From Adiantum capillus-veneris (taxonomy: Eukaryota; Streptophyta; Polypodiopsida; Polypodiales; Pteridaceae): 64,000 nt of DNA. The translations under genes and the position numbers were made by a program. Below, piece after piece: positions 1 to 13,063 of this stretch. Numbering within the stretch: the first letter of the stretch is position 1; every line of letters begins with the position of its first letter. The notes under the pieces were generated by a model. That model ran no database searches, was not told the DNA's origin, and saw nothing but the letters and a program-made list of their open reading frames with translations. The stretch lies in the NCBI GenBank assembly GCA_014529385.2, contig CM043959.1:5484545-5548544 (forward strand). The letters run 5' to 3'.

Positions 1-503
1 TTCTTTTGACATGATCCATGTCTCCTTTTGGATCCAAAGACCCAAAGGGAACTAAGAAAATATGTATAAAGTATCTGTATTAAGCTTGACTATAGAAACT
101 TTGATGATAGGTCCATAGAATGGCAAAAATGTAGCTTTTTGTACCTATTTTTTTCCACCCAAAAAAATAGTGAGACAAAATTAACCATATGTTTTGATCC
201 CCAACCCATTGAAGTTAACGAGGAATTTTATCTCATGTCCTATTAAAATCCCCACTCTTATTTATATGCAATCAACCATAAGAAATAGTTGTTTTGGGCA
301 AAATGCACCGGTCCATCAACTTTGGAGGCTTGTTGTGACCAAGACACGAGAAATTTTAGACATTTCTCATTTTTTCCATATGTAGTAGTCTTTGAACTAC
401 AAGCTTATGAAAGGATTTTTCAAAATGAATGGATGTACTATGGTTTTGAAAAATTTTCCAAAACTCTGAAAGGACACTTTTATGTCCTGTTAGGTTACTA
501 GAC
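1..503 (-). mobile_element. Truncated TIR DNA transposon copy (cut by window start)
   Basis: This stretch is the reverse complement of one end of the complete element at 53299-54724; the match covers phrases such as the run around gtgcaccggtccatcaac and the terminal palindrome at about 474-494. The family terminus would be near 503, where the terminal GAATGG bases are degraded. The other end lies outside the window. No transposase is visible. It is a non-autonomous copy. Confidence 0.75.
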
Positions 504-525
504 TAGTGTTAAGGTGGTGTCACTC

Positions 526-526
<1 letters not shown>

Positions 527-613
<87 letters not shown>
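527..613. repeat. (GA)n microsatellite
   Basis: About 43 uninterrupted GA units. Open frames across it on the minus strand are only Ser-Leu repeats produced by the dinucleotide. Confidence 0.97.
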
Positions 614-616
<3 letters not shown>

Positions 617-722
617 TATGTAGAGGAACGGAAGAATGATTGAAGATACCCTTGCACAAAAGAGCGACATAAGACAATAGATTTTGCATATATGGTACAA
701 AATGTAAAGAAATGACACATAC

Positions 723-2526
<1,804 letters not shown>

Positions 2527-2583
<57 letters not shown>
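2527..2583. repeat. (CT)n microsatellite
   Basis: Near-perfect CT array. It follows a segment (2430-2510) that is loosely similar to the one preceding the CT array at 3262, so the array may mark the tail of a retroposon. Confidence 0.95.
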
Positions 2584-2585
<2 letters not shown>

Positions 2586-2649
2586 CATGCACGCACACAT
2601 GCACGTGCACACATACAAAGTTTTGCGTTCAATACTTGTTGGTAGATAT

Positions 2650-2885
2650 TTTTTTTTCAATAGAGAGTTACCTACAACTTTGAAATCAAAACACACACAC
2701 ACACCCAATCCTCGTAGGTGGAAGCAACCCAAGTCTACAAGTGAGTCTTCCCAATTGGATATGGTTGGCCAAACCACATGGGAAATGCCCCTAAGGGCTA
2801 GAACATGTCTTTGAGCATTCAAGGAGTGTTGAACCCACCACCTTTGAACTCATAGGCTATGACTCTTCCAACTAAGCTAGCACTT
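2650..2885 (-). mobile_element. tRNA-derived SINE-like element
   Basis: Read on the minus strand, the 5' end holds an A-box-like GCTAGCTTAGTTGGAAGAG and, about 30 bases later, a B-box-like GGTGGGTTCAACACTCC, which are the internal RNA polymerase III promoter of a tRNA. A non-tRNA body of about 160 bases follows and ends in an A-run (2650-2658 on the plus strand as T's). Cloverleaf pairing is too weak for a functional tRNA. The boundaries are approximate and no clear target duplication was found. Confidence 0.5.
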
Positions 2886-3149
2886 GTTGACATGTCGAGT
2901 ACGGTACGAAATTGCCTCTTATGGTATCAAAGGCACTATGCTATATTGGAACTATGATGATAGCATTCTTTGTTGGAAGAAGGATGTGGTTGCAAGTAGA
3001 GAAACTTCAATCCAAAAAGTTATGTGCGGACCTAACCAACTGTGCAGATGGAACACTTCCCTTTGTGTGTGCAACAATGAAGTGCTTGTCAGGTAGATTT
3101 TTGAGATCTCTCTAAGTGAATTAGAAAAGGAAACTAAAGTAACGTTTGA

Positions 3150-3257
3150 GTGTGGCAGATTGGTTATCAGCAGAGTTTCCTCTTAAATACCAGGTCTTAA
3201 GTTCAAAACTTGTCAGATAGAGCTTTGAGGTCTCTTGTTGTGTTCCTATGACCTTAA

Positions 3258-3261
<4 letters not shown>
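3150..3261 (+). mobile_element. Possible tRNA-like SINE fragment with CT tail
   Basis: A D-arm-like stretch (GGCAGATTGGTTATCAGCAG) is followed by a T-arm-like AAGTTCAAAACTT, then a short body that leads into the CT array at 3262. Its last 55 bases resemble 2455-2510, which also lead into a CT array. The promoter boxes are degenerate, so this is only a suggestion. Confidence 0.3.

Positions 3262-3350
<89 letters not shown>
3262..3350. repeat. (CT)n microsatellite
   Basis: Perfect CT array of about 44 units. Overlapping Leu-Ser frames are artefacts. Confidence 0.97.
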
Positions 3351-3352
<2 letters not shown>

Positions 3353-3449
3353 AGCTTCAAGTCTTGGCCAAATGTATCTTTGAAGTTTGTTGGCATTCTT
3401 TCTTTCGGCGTGTTGGAATTCACTTTTTCTTTTCTTCGTCTCCCCCCGC

Positions 3450-3562
<113 letters not shown>

Positions 3563-3866
3563 GTATTGGTCTATGCTTGCTTTAGTTCAAATATCCCCCC
3601 ACTTGGGTTTTTTCACCCCTTATTGGGACTATAGAGCTTTTTTTCCTTTGCCATACTTTCCTTGCAATGGGGCTAGGCCCTTGCATAATCGAGCATGAAA
3701 AAATTTGGTATGATTATAAGGGAGAGGTGGCCCTATCTACTCTCTTCCACTCTCTAAGTATGGACTTCCCAGGTAATGACAAATCGCGGGCCGAACATGG
3801 GATTTGCACAGTAAGGGGCGGCCTGGCGCATTCATCCCCACCTCTCTGGAAACGTGCACAACTACG

Positions 3867-3874
3867 TATTTAAA
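3867..3874 (+). promoter_or_regulatory. TATA-like box of the unknown gene
   Basis: TATTTAAA lies about 100 bases upstream of the first ATG at 3969. It is preceded by a locally GC-richer stretch (about 3780-3865). A start of transcription near 3900 would give a leader of about 70 bases. Assignment is by position and motif only. Confidence 0.4.
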
Positions 3875-3968
3875 CAGAGGTGAGGGCACACCTTGGCCCT
3901 CACTTAGCCTTGGATTAGGTTTTTTCTCTCTCTGCTCTGTATCGTTACTGTCTGAACTTGTTGAAGCG

Positions 3969-6900
3969 ATGGAGCTTGCTGCTCAAACATCTCAGGTGTC
4001 TTGTTTTACCTGCTTTAGCTTTTTTTAGTTATGCATGGTTGGCTCCAAGTGAGAGCTAGTTGGTGTAAATACTGTTGAAATACTGTGCCGGACATGTTTA
4101 GCCTGTACCTTGAGACCTCTTATGCAAAAAAAGGGGGGGAGGATGAGTCGCTGTAGAAAACGTGGGCATATTGTTATTTAAAACTGGTTGTTCTACTAGC
4201 TCTTTTTCAAGCCATGGCAGGTTTATAGCTACTGGTTGTTATGGATTTATTTTTCAGCCGCTGCAGGTTGAGCACTACTAGTGGTAAAAATGGCGCCGGT
4301 TGTCATATCGGGGCTAAGCATAAGTCTGTTGAGGTGGTCATACTTAAACCACTAAGGGTTGCTTGGTACATTTATTTAAAAATGATCTTCTTTAAAACAA
4401 ACCACTGTGCATGATTGGCTGGGGTCTTGAGACCTCATATTGGTAAGTGTTTCTGTTAAAAACACTAGCATAAAATGTGGCTCCTCTTACAAGTTGGTAT
4501 GGCCTTTGTGCTTGCAGCTAAGGGTTGTTAATCTCACTCATAACCACCTGGCAGTTTGCCACTGCAGGGGTTGCTCTGAACTGGTCGATAAGGGCTGTGT
4601 GTTTTCAAACAAAACTGTGTTGTGCCATTGCATAGTTGGCTTGGGTTCTGACCTTGCTTTAAATATGGTATAAGACCTCTGTCGAACATTGGCAAGGATT
4701 GAAAGTTTTTAACAGGCTCTGTGCGAGCAGCTAAGGGTTATATTTTTTTCAATAAAAGGTTATCTTACCTAGCTAATAAAATGTTGATACTAATGTGGTG
4801 GCTTATGGGTTGATGTAGTCGTAACCTTTCTCTTGGATAGTCAATATTCAAGGGGGGAGGGAGCTTGACTGGCACGATTCGGAAACTGTTGTTTTTTTGA
4901 TAAAACTGGTTGCCACACTTGGGCTTATCACCGTTGGGATTTCATAGAAAATAAGGGGATGGAGTGGTTTTTACCATGACAGTTGAAACTTTAAGGATCA
5001 TACTCTAATCAGGCCGGATACTACAATCCATGATAAACTTGGCATTCTGAAGGTAAGTATATAGCTGATACTTTCGGCTTTGGGAAAAAGCTATGGTTGG
5101 TAATCCACGAGTCTACTTAAAATAGATGGAGCTTTTTTGATACTCTGTTGATTGGTTATACTGGCATTTTTTGTTGCAAAAAGGGAGATGATACATTAAC
5201 CTCTTTTTTGATACGGTTGGGCATCTTAAACGGTTTAAGTTGTTCTTGACCTCTCGGTGTGTAAAAGAACACCAATGACACCTTGAAATTGTTTTTCAGA
5301 AAGGTAAGTATATGGTTCCTACTGCAAAGCATTGCTACCAAGCTATGGTGTAAAAAATAGATCTCACTATGATTAAAATTGATATATGGATTCTTGATGG
5401 GCTTCACAGCTCAAAAAAAAAGGTAGAAGGTAACACTCATTTTTTGATGTAATAAGTAAAAGACTGCTATCATACAAGTTCTAATGAATAACCTAGATTG
5501 TCTAAAGTAAATAAAATCAGTAAGATGGACATGGATAACAACTGATAGGGTCCATTGATACCTGTAAAACACATCCAAGGCTAACTGAATTGTTGTCTTG
5601 TTTGGATGGATGCAGGTAAGGACTCTATCCTATCTTGGAGGTTTTTCTTTTCTTTGGCAAGCAACCTTACTTAATAAAGCACTCACTGAAGAATGGGGAA
5701 GTTCTTTTACTACTGGTCTAACTGAAAGAGGATCTCTTTCCTACAATCATTGTACCTAAATAATTCTGATACTGAGTTATTTTTGTACTTATCTGTCCAT
5801 TGTTCCTTGGCCAACTGTCTTTTGAATGTAAAAATTCAATTATGTCTTATTAGTTAAGATTTAAACAGCTACACACATATCCTATACATAAGGTCTTTCC
5901 TTTCTGAGGGAAACCGGGATGCTGGCCTAGGAAATTGTCTTAGGAATGGAGCTCTAATTTGGACCCACAGTCTGTAAATCCTTTATTGGTAGAATGGTGT
6001 TAGGTGGCCCCTTTTAGACTCTGTTTCTGGTTCCTTGCTCACGGCTACCATAGTCTATGACTTTGCCGGTTGAAGGTTTGTAGGACCAAGTATACATTAC
6101 AATTTAGACACTTTGCTAATTTTATGTCACCTCTTTTTCAGGATTGCTCACGTTATAGAATGACAGCTCGCATGAGTACTAATCACAACCCTGAGAATCA
6201 TGCAAAGATTCTCAATCAGATTAAGCTTTACCTTAAAGACCATAAACCAAAGAATGCCTTGGCTACTAGAACTAGGGCCTTTCCTTGCTAGGAAGGCCAA
6301 ATTATGTATCACATACTTTGGCAAGAAAATGTAAACCTGACCTCACTGTTTTTGCAGACTCTTGCTCTCTCTCAAGGATTGGAACTAACCTCGGAGCCCC
6401 TCTCTGTGGCCTCCTCTCTTGTCCTAAGATGTATTAGCAGCTTGGATGCTTCACATCTTATTTATGATTCAGCACTTGCCTCTGATAAAAAACTATCTAT
6501 CTTGCATATGTTGTCATTTAATGACTGGGTTAAAATTCTGGCTACATTGGACAAAGATTCTTTAGAAGGAGTTAACTTGTTGTCCCAATACATTACCCAA
6601 CTGCCTGTCCTAGCTTCACAACATCTGCAAGAGCTTGCCTTGTTCTCCTCCTCTGGCGCTGAGCTATCTAACTTTCTTAGAAAATTATGTGGGTTGAACC
6701 CCTCCTTTGTCTGCACACCAAATACCCCTTCCATCCCTCAAACTGGGGGAATCTTCTATAGAGATAGTGCATCACTTGAAGCAGTAAAAGAATTTCAAAA
6801 TAATTTGTGCGTCCTCAATGATGTTAACCTCCTTGAGATGGTCCCAAAAATCTCTAAAGTTTTTCCTGTCTTATCAGTAAGACAAATCGAAATTGAGTCC

Positions 6901-8106
6901 CTCGGAGTTGACCATCAACTGTGGCTTCTGCCAAACAAAGCCTTTCTGGCTCCTATTCTTAGTGAAACCTGGGTGTACCTTGCTAACCTTCCTGCCTCAA
7001 CAGTGGAAGACTGCAAACTCAAGATTCTTAAAGGTGGACAATTCCTGGACAAAGGGGAGCTAATTAAAGCACCTTTCAACCTTCATCTCATCAACCACTC
7101 CAAATGCCCTTCAAATGCAGGATTATATATACGCACTAAGGGGAACATGGAATATGCTAAAAGTAACCCAGATTTCTACACTGAGTCTATCTGGAATATC
7201 TTCCGCCCATACGTGAAATGTGCTTGTAGATTTCTTGATCCCAAAGCTTCCTGTGATTCAAGCATCATGTGGTTTGATCATACAATATGGTACATCCTCA
7301 ACCATCTGGATCTACTATTCCTAGAGAAACCTATTGACTTTCATCTGTCCCTCATTTTCTCCTGGCTAGGTGGACAAGCTAAGTAGATAGTGATTGCACA
7401 AATTGCCTTTAATATATTCCGTAGTCTCATGGATGATATTCAGAAAGAGCTTAAAGCAGATGAACCCGGTCTATACCTCACCACTTATGCTAACTTTAAA
7501 GGGGTCAAGCTCATTACTAGTCTTCTTAAACCTTGTATTGAAGATGATGATTCTCATTCTCTGAAAAGAGTTAACTCCCTGGCTACTCCCAACTCTTTCA
7601 CCTCTTTTTTAACACCAAGCTCCTCGTCTAATCGAGGAAATCTTCACCCTCGAATCCATTACTTGCTCACACCTTTCCTCCGGCCATTGTTTTTTCCATA
7701 TCTTGTTAAGGGGGCTAGACCAATTCTTCTTCAGCATCATTGTATGATAAATGACTTTAGAATGGGGTTTCCATAAGAGACCGCTTCCGGGCCATTTCCA
7801 GGTATTCAAGTCAAACTCCAAATCACAGATTGGCATCACTACATTGTCAAGCTCTTTCATCACTTTGTTGACTAGCAAAACCTCCAAGCTATTAAGTTGG
7901 TATTGGGTTACCAGAAGGTCAATGGTTTTCCAGCTCTTGTTGTCACTGTCCCAAAAGTGCCCAAGTCAATTTAGACCCTTATTATTCAGTTGCATGGTTG
8001 TTTCTATCCAATAGGGATTTTGTGGCAGATCTACAACTTTGGAAAGCTAGGGGGACCAATGAAAAATGGAGTTCTTGAAGTATTTGGTTTTTTTGCCCCA
8101 CTTTAG
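3969..8106 (+). pseudogene. Unrecognised gene: two exons, broken by stops
   Basis: I do not recognise this family. A TATA-like box precedes an ATG at 3969 and a nine-codon first exon (MELAAQTSQ, 3969-3995). A 2146-base intron (3996-6141, gt..ttttcag) would join it in phase 0 to a frame that stays coding-like from 6142 to 8106. Six in-frame stops break it: TAG at 6289, TAA at 7774, and TAG at 7384, 7873, 7972 and 8104. The longest open stretch is 360 residues (6304-7386). The protein would be about 660 residues, Leu/Ser-rich, with no zinc knuckle, no DDE or RT motif, and no clear membrane helix. It could be a dead host gene, or the unrecognised protein of a mobile element. The intron contains several GGTAAGT donor-like sites (near 4440, 5050, 5300), so exon structure may be more complex. 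That the frame is real is likely; its function is unknown. Confidence 0.5.
3996..6141 (+). other. Inferred intron of the unknown gene
   Basis: No frame over 85 codons appears in this 2.1-kb stretch. It begins with gtgtct after CTCAG and ends with a pyrimidine-rich ctctttttcag before 6142. Short phrases recur inside it (ctaagggtt near 4350, 4521 and 4732; aaggtaagtatat near 5050 and 5300). No transposon termini were seen. Confidence 0.35.
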
Positions 8107-8312
8107 GACTCTCGCTGCTCTGTTGCATTTCCTTACCAATTCTCCTGAGCTGCCCCCTAGACTTAGGGTAGACCATGTCAGGGCTAATAGTTTTTTCATG
8201 AACCTTTACCCCTCTCCACTTTCCTTTCTCTTACTCAAACATCATCTCCTACGATTCTTTTTAAAACAAATGCAATTAAAATCGTGGCGTCCTACTAAGA
8301 GCAAATAGGAGT

Positions 8313-8442
8313 CAATGGGGAAGGTGATCTTTTCAACTCTTTTGAATCCATGTCACACCAAAAAGTCTTGAATAGTGAGTCGATGGGGAAGGTGAGCACT
8401 CATTTGAATCCATTTCACACCAAAAAGTCTTGAATAGTGACA
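8313..8442. repeat. Two-copy tandem duplication, about 62-68 bp units
   Basis: The phrase from tcaatggggaaggtgatc to cttgaatagtgag (8313-8380) repeats with small changes and one short deletion at 8381-8442. It lies just upstream of the SINE. Confidence 0.8.
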
Positions 8443-8459
8443 TTTCTCCTCTCTCTTTT

Positions 8460-8562
8460 GTTGTCAAAGGGTCTAGCTTGGTTGGTTGAGCATTTGACCG
8501 CCGATATTGGGTCATGGGTTCAAATGCAGCCAATTGACTAGGATGGTGCCCACGGACCTCCT
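8460..8562 (+). mobile_element. SINE head (5' part of a split tRNA-derived SINE)
   Basis: GTCTAGCTTGGTTGGTTGAG is a good A box/D-arm, and CATGGGTTCAAATGC a good B box/T-arm, at tRNA-like spacing. The element is cut at 8562 by the copia element. Its tail resumes after the copia 3' LTR at 39894-39945. The flanks support one SINE: about tttctcctctcttttg before the head and tttctcctcttttg after the tail, a near-identical target duplication. Confidence 0.65.
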
Positions 8563-8788
8563 TAGTACCATATACATGTGGTACTGATGTGTGTGAACAC
8601 ACTAGGACCGTCGGGGCATTTTTTCCCTCTTTAGGAGGTTTTTTCCCCGTGCATTGTATATACACCCATCACTCTAGGGCCATCTATCTTTCCATTGCAC
8701 ACTAAGTAACATACTCTTAGTTGTGTGCCGTGAGCTTCCTTCATCTTCTCCAAGCTGTGTGTGATTCTCTGCAACCCTAATTCCAAAA
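8563..8788 (+). repeat. 5' LTR of outer copia
   Basis: It aligns along its whole length with 39656-39893. The start reads TAGTACCATATAC against TGTTACCATATAC in the 3' copy, so the terminal TG is damaged. The 3' copy has an extra GTAGGAGGTTT duplication. Confidence 0.9.
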
Positions 8789-8790
8789 AT

Positions 8791-8802
8791 TGGTATTAGA
8801 GC
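8791..8802 (+). promoter_or_regulatory. Primer-binding site of outer copia
   Basis: TGGTATTAGAGC starts two bases after the 5' LTR. It differs by one base from the usual plant copia site TGGTATCAGAGC, complementary to the 3' end of initiator tRNA-Met, which primes minus-strand DNA synthesis. Confidence 0.85.
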
Positions 8803-9106
8803 AGGTTGTGTCCTCCGAGGCTTAGTCATCAACAACTCTAGCACATGCCTACTCACTTTCTCCAATTTTTATGAACTTTGGCGAGCGTTCCCAGATTTTT
8901 GATTCGGGTTCATTTCGACCTCTGTTTCCACTACAACCAGGTCTTCATAGGCAATTTTGTCATTTTGTGTAGAATTTTTGTTAGCACCAATTACTACATA
9001 ACAGGTCCCATACACTCTATTGCGGGTTGTGCTATATAGCACGTGCTGGTCTCACTCAATTTCTCCTCATTTCGGGAAGTTTTCACATCAAGTGCAGGCA
9101 TTTTCT

Positions 9107-11055
9107 ATGGCTGACAACAACACATATGTGTTCAAGATGTTTGCTGCTGGCTGCTGAGGACATATTGAATATGGGAACAATTACCCTATGTGGGCTTACA
9201 TGATGCAACATGTTCTTGTGTCAAAAGGCGTTTGGAATATTGTGCAGGGCATTGATGTACGTCCTGGTTCTGAGGATGTAGGGGATGTTGAGGATGTTGC
9301 AGGTCTTGCTGCAAGGATTATTTCTATTAGAGTTGTTTTGCTTACAACAGAACAAGCTCATTGGGATGTAAAGGATGTGCAAGCTCATGCATTGATTGCG
9401 TTGTCTATGAAGCACACCATTACTCCTCACATTTGATCAACGAAATCTGCAAAACAAGCTTTGGATATTCTAGCAGGTCTTTATGCAAGCCGCAATGAGG
9501 ATAAAATTGCTTTGCTGCGTAAAGAGCTGGAATCAAAGATTATGCATGAGGAAGACGATATGGACACTTTCCTTGCTGGTGTCAAGGATATCAATGAGCA
9601 ACTTATTTCTGCAGGTGAAGTCATTTCAGACAGTTCCCTTGTACAGACTGTTCTTGATGCCTTACCAGATTTTTACCAGACTTTTGCTAGTACTTGGAGA
9701 CTTATGACCCAAGGAAATCCTGAAGTTGTCAAGTTTGATGCATTATGCACATTGCTGTTGCAAGAGTCATTTTCTAGAAAAAATAGGACTAGGCAGCGTA
9801 CAATTGAATAGGCTTTTATTGCTTCTCAAAGAAAGGGTGGTAACAGCCCGGGGCAGTCACTTATCAAAATACCCCTATATCACGTGCGTTCAAGAGGTAA
9901 TTAATAATACCCCAATATACATACTATACTTACACTGTGAGCCTATTTAAAAAACCCCCACCCCCCTCTGTATGTATACATTTTTATACATTTTGGTCTT
10001 TTAATAATCCTCTCCAGTTAACTCACGTGATATCATACAAATTCTAAAAAGTGACCGCCCCGGGGGTAACAGCAATGCAGCCACTTCTTATGGTTCTACT
10101 GCGAGAGGCAAAACTTTTGTTCCTAATGCTTCTGAAGGCAGCAGTTCGTTTAGAAATTATGGTGATAAGGGCAAAAAGAAGATGCGTTGCCATTATTGTA
10201 AAGCTAATGATCACTTGATCAAGCAGTGTCCTAAGTTAAAGGCCAAAGAGGCTAAGAAGAAAGAGGGTGGTTCCATTGAAAATGTTGGTTCCACTACAAA
10301 TGCAGCCATTGTTGAGTCTTCTATGAAAGGATAATGTGATGCTGGTGTTGATGCAGAATGGGATTTTAGTGTAGAGTGCACTTACAATCCTGCCGTCCAT
10401 GATGCATGCATGTCAATTGCTGCAGATTCACATGTGTGGTATTTCGACAGTGGTGCTACAAAGCACATTACCTCACATCGTGAATTGTTCACCTCTCTTG
10501 AGGTTTTCCCTCATGGGAATTCAGTCACTTGTGCCAACAATGCCTCTTATCCGGTTCAGGGGGTTGGAAAGAATGTGCTTCCTGCTGTAAATGGTAATTC
10601 TTTCACACTTGTTGATGCACTTTATGTACCTGGGATCAAGAAGAATATTTTATCTGTATCTGCACTTGCTAGACTTGGACTTGTAGTCAAATTTGTGGAT
10701 GATAGATGTACAATTCATGATCTTAGTTTTGGTGATGAAATTGTTGCATCTTGCCTTCTGTGCCATGGGCTGTATAAGATCATTTTGTATGACAAGTGTG
10801 GATAAAAATTTGCAAATGCAGTTGTAGATTCAAGGGCTGTTTCAAATGAAAAACTGTGGCATGCACGTTTTGGGCATCTGAATTTTGCTAGATTGCCGTG
10901 TTTGCAAAAATCTGATATGATTGCTTCTTTTCTGCCTCTTGAAACACTTGTCAAACATGTTTGTGAAGGTTGTATTTTGGCTAAGATGCAGCGTTCGAAG
11001 TTTCCAAAGGATGGTTCAGTTAGGGCCACATGTAGGTTGCAGCTTGTGGCCCATG
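9107..11055 (+). pseudogene. Outer copia gag, protease and integrase N-terminal part
   Basis: The frame opens at the ATG at 9107. Gag (capsid) comes first, then a CCHC zinc knuckle (CHYCKANDHLIKQC, 10187-10228), the aspartic protease with DSG at 10446-10454 (WYFDSGATKHIT), and the GAG-pre-integrase segment near 10840-11000. The frame is broken by stops at about 9157, 9434, 9809, 10333 and 10803 and by the MITE. It ends in a damaged copy of the CGPMQT integrase motif at the chromovirus insertion. The residues just before it, which normally include the first catalytic Asp, are missing. The gene made the virus-like particle and polyprotein enzymes when intact. Confidence 0.88.
9847..10064. mobile_element. 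218-bp MITE with 8-bp target duplication
   Basis: The ends are near-perfect inverted repeats: CCCGGGGCAGTCACTT at the left and, read inward from the right, CCCGGGGCGGTCACTT. The flanks are identical 8-mers, GGTAACAG at 9839-9846 and 10065-10072. Excising the element restores copia gag. An 8-bp duplication is characteristic of hAT (and P) transposases. There is no coding capacity, so it was moved in trans. Confidence 0.93.
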
Positions 11056-11344
11056 AAAACTGTCATAAAATCTAATATCTAACCAACCCAAATGATTTTC
11101 TCATATTAAAATAATCATTTAATGTGGGATAATAAACAGGAACAAGGGTTAGAATATAGACATGTGATCTATGTCAACACGGGGCCAATGGTAAAGGGGT
11201 CCAAATGAGAGATGGTCTGTCAAAGAGCAAGGTTAACTAATGGAGCTTAAAAGATCTTAGGGTTAGCTTCATTAAAGACCTCCAATGGTTAGTATTAAAA
11301 GTACTTTGACCTTAGGCAAGTTAGGGATAAGCTTGAGGTGGGAA

Positions 11345-11530
11345 CCTGACCTAAGCTTGAGATGCTTGTCGTGCTTGATGACTAAGGTGCTTGAGGTGCT
11401 TGCCGTGCTTGATGACTAAGGTGCTTGAGGTGCTTGCCATGCTTGATGACTAAGGTACTTGAGGTGATTGTCATACTTAATGAGGAAGGTGCTTGAGAAG
11501 CTTCCCATCCATGGGGGGTAAGGTGCTTGA
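11345..11530 (+). repeat. Minisatellite inside the chromovirus LTR
   Basis: Diverged units of the type GCTTGAGGTGCTTGYCRTGC + TTGATGACTAAG are repeated about five times. The same array occurs in the 3' LTR (about 25615-25870, longer and rearranged) and, in reverse, at about 16345-16450 and 21955-22100. Copy number differs between LTRs of the same element. Confidence 0.8.
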
Positions 11531-11928
11531 GTAAAAAAGAGACCCTAAAAAGGAGGGGGAAAGTCTCAAAGTTAGGGGAAGCTTTGACTTAACCTCCCAC
11601 TCACCCAAAGGGCACCCTTTTTCTCAAGGGGCTCATGGGACACATGTCAGACGCTCCCTATGCTTAGCCACATGGTGAGCTTGCATGATATTGGTTTGGC
11701 TAAAGAGAATTCCAATGAGCTTCTAGTTCCATCCAGTAAATATCTAGATATTTTCAATCTCTCTCTCTCTAAGGGGTAAGGAGGAAACTTGTACAAAGAC
11801 TACCCATATAATTGAATGCATGCTGCATGTGATTGGCTGAGGGCAGAGGGGTCCAATGAGCTTGAAGCATGTGAAAAGGCTAGAACTCGCCCCAAGCAAG
11901 CAAAGGGGGTTCTAGGGGGGTATACACC

Positions 11929-11954
11929 ACACACACACACACACACACACACAC
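11929..11954. repeat. (AC)n microsatellite in LTR
   Basis: About 13 AC units. The matching position in the 3' LTR (about 26271-26290) has fewer units, showing slippage after insertion. Confidence 0.9.
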
Positions 11955-12650
11955 TCATTTTGTGGATTGATTCTCACTTGGTGAAAGTTAAGAAACTCCA
12001 CATCCTTCTCAAAAGCTTGTGAGAAGTAAGAGCCTACACCAACACTCTTGGCTATGGAATGCAAATCCAGCCAAGAGCCATGCTTCAATGCTTAAGCTTT
12101 CCATCTTCTCTATCTTCATTACTATGCTATTATGTATTCTAGCAAGAAGAGTGATGGTAAGTGAGGAACTATTTCTTTCTCCTATGGAATGTTTCTTCTT
12201 CCTCTTCCCTATCCTCATTCCCCGCTAGCTCTTTCAACCTTCCAAGGTGTTTGAGTCCTTGGGATTGTGGCTTGGGATAGTTAATTCTATCTACAAAGTT
12301 TATGTTATGCTTGTAATGCATGAAGATTTCCATCTTCATTGCATCACCTAGGTCGCAAGGAACACAAAGATTATATTATACCAAGTCTCTCTTGATGGGA
12401 GAAACTATAATACGAATGCCTATTGGAGGGGGGACCGGCTCCGTATGAATCCGGTCCTCAACTGTTGTCATGTTCTCTAAACTTCTCTCTTGCAAAAGTA
12501 TTGTTCATACCAAGTTAACTAAGTATCATGTTTATGTTGCTACCATAAATTAAGTTCACCCGCTATGCTCACAAAGTAATCTCACAAAAGTGCTTCATCT
12601 AATTTCCTAATTCTGCTACTCTCAAAGTTCATAGGCCATTTCCATTACAT

Positions 12651-12662
12651 TGGTATCAGAGC
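12651..12662 (+). promoter_or_regulatory. Primer-binding site of chromovirus A
   Basis: TGGTATCAGAGC, one base after the 5' LTR, complementary to the initiator tRNA-Met 3' end. Confidence 0.9.
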
Positions 12663-13063
12663 ATTTGGTTTCTCTTTTCTTGCTTAAGAAGAGAGGTCCT
12701 TAAGTAGCCTACTAATGGTTGATTTTGTTAATTATATTAGGGTAAGTGGGAATAGGATCTATCATCGGTTTTGTTGAGACCACTATGTGGGATATGGTGC
12801 ACACCTCGGGAGCTTTGGTCTTAATAATGGAGTCTTTTTAGACTTGCCTACAACTTTACCATTATTGAGCCATAAGAAGTCCAAAAGGAGCTATCCCTAG
12901 GCAACTTTTCTATGTTAGACTCACTCCACTACTCTCTATAATTAACCAATTTGAGCCATGGGTGTAGATACTTAAGTGCCTATTTTCAAAGGCTAAGAGG
13001 AGTAGCAACTAAGGTTTTGAATTGCCAAAGCATACACTAAGTAAACACATAAGTTTAATTAAC

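Larger units (their letters stand above)
11061..12649 (+). repeat. 5' LTR of chromovirus A
   Basis: 1589 bp, from TGTCATAAAATC to TCCATTACA. It contains a minisatellite of about 32-bp GCTTGAGGTGCTTG-type units (about 11345-11530), a CT run near 11758, an AC run (11929-11954) and a conserved segment around 12400-12470 shared with every LTR of this family in the window. Confidence 0.92.

Noticed and set aside
3969-8106. TAG recoding (five of six stops are TAG)
   Set aside because: TAA also occurs, neighbouring transposons show TGA as well, and C-to-T decay of CAG explains the excess.
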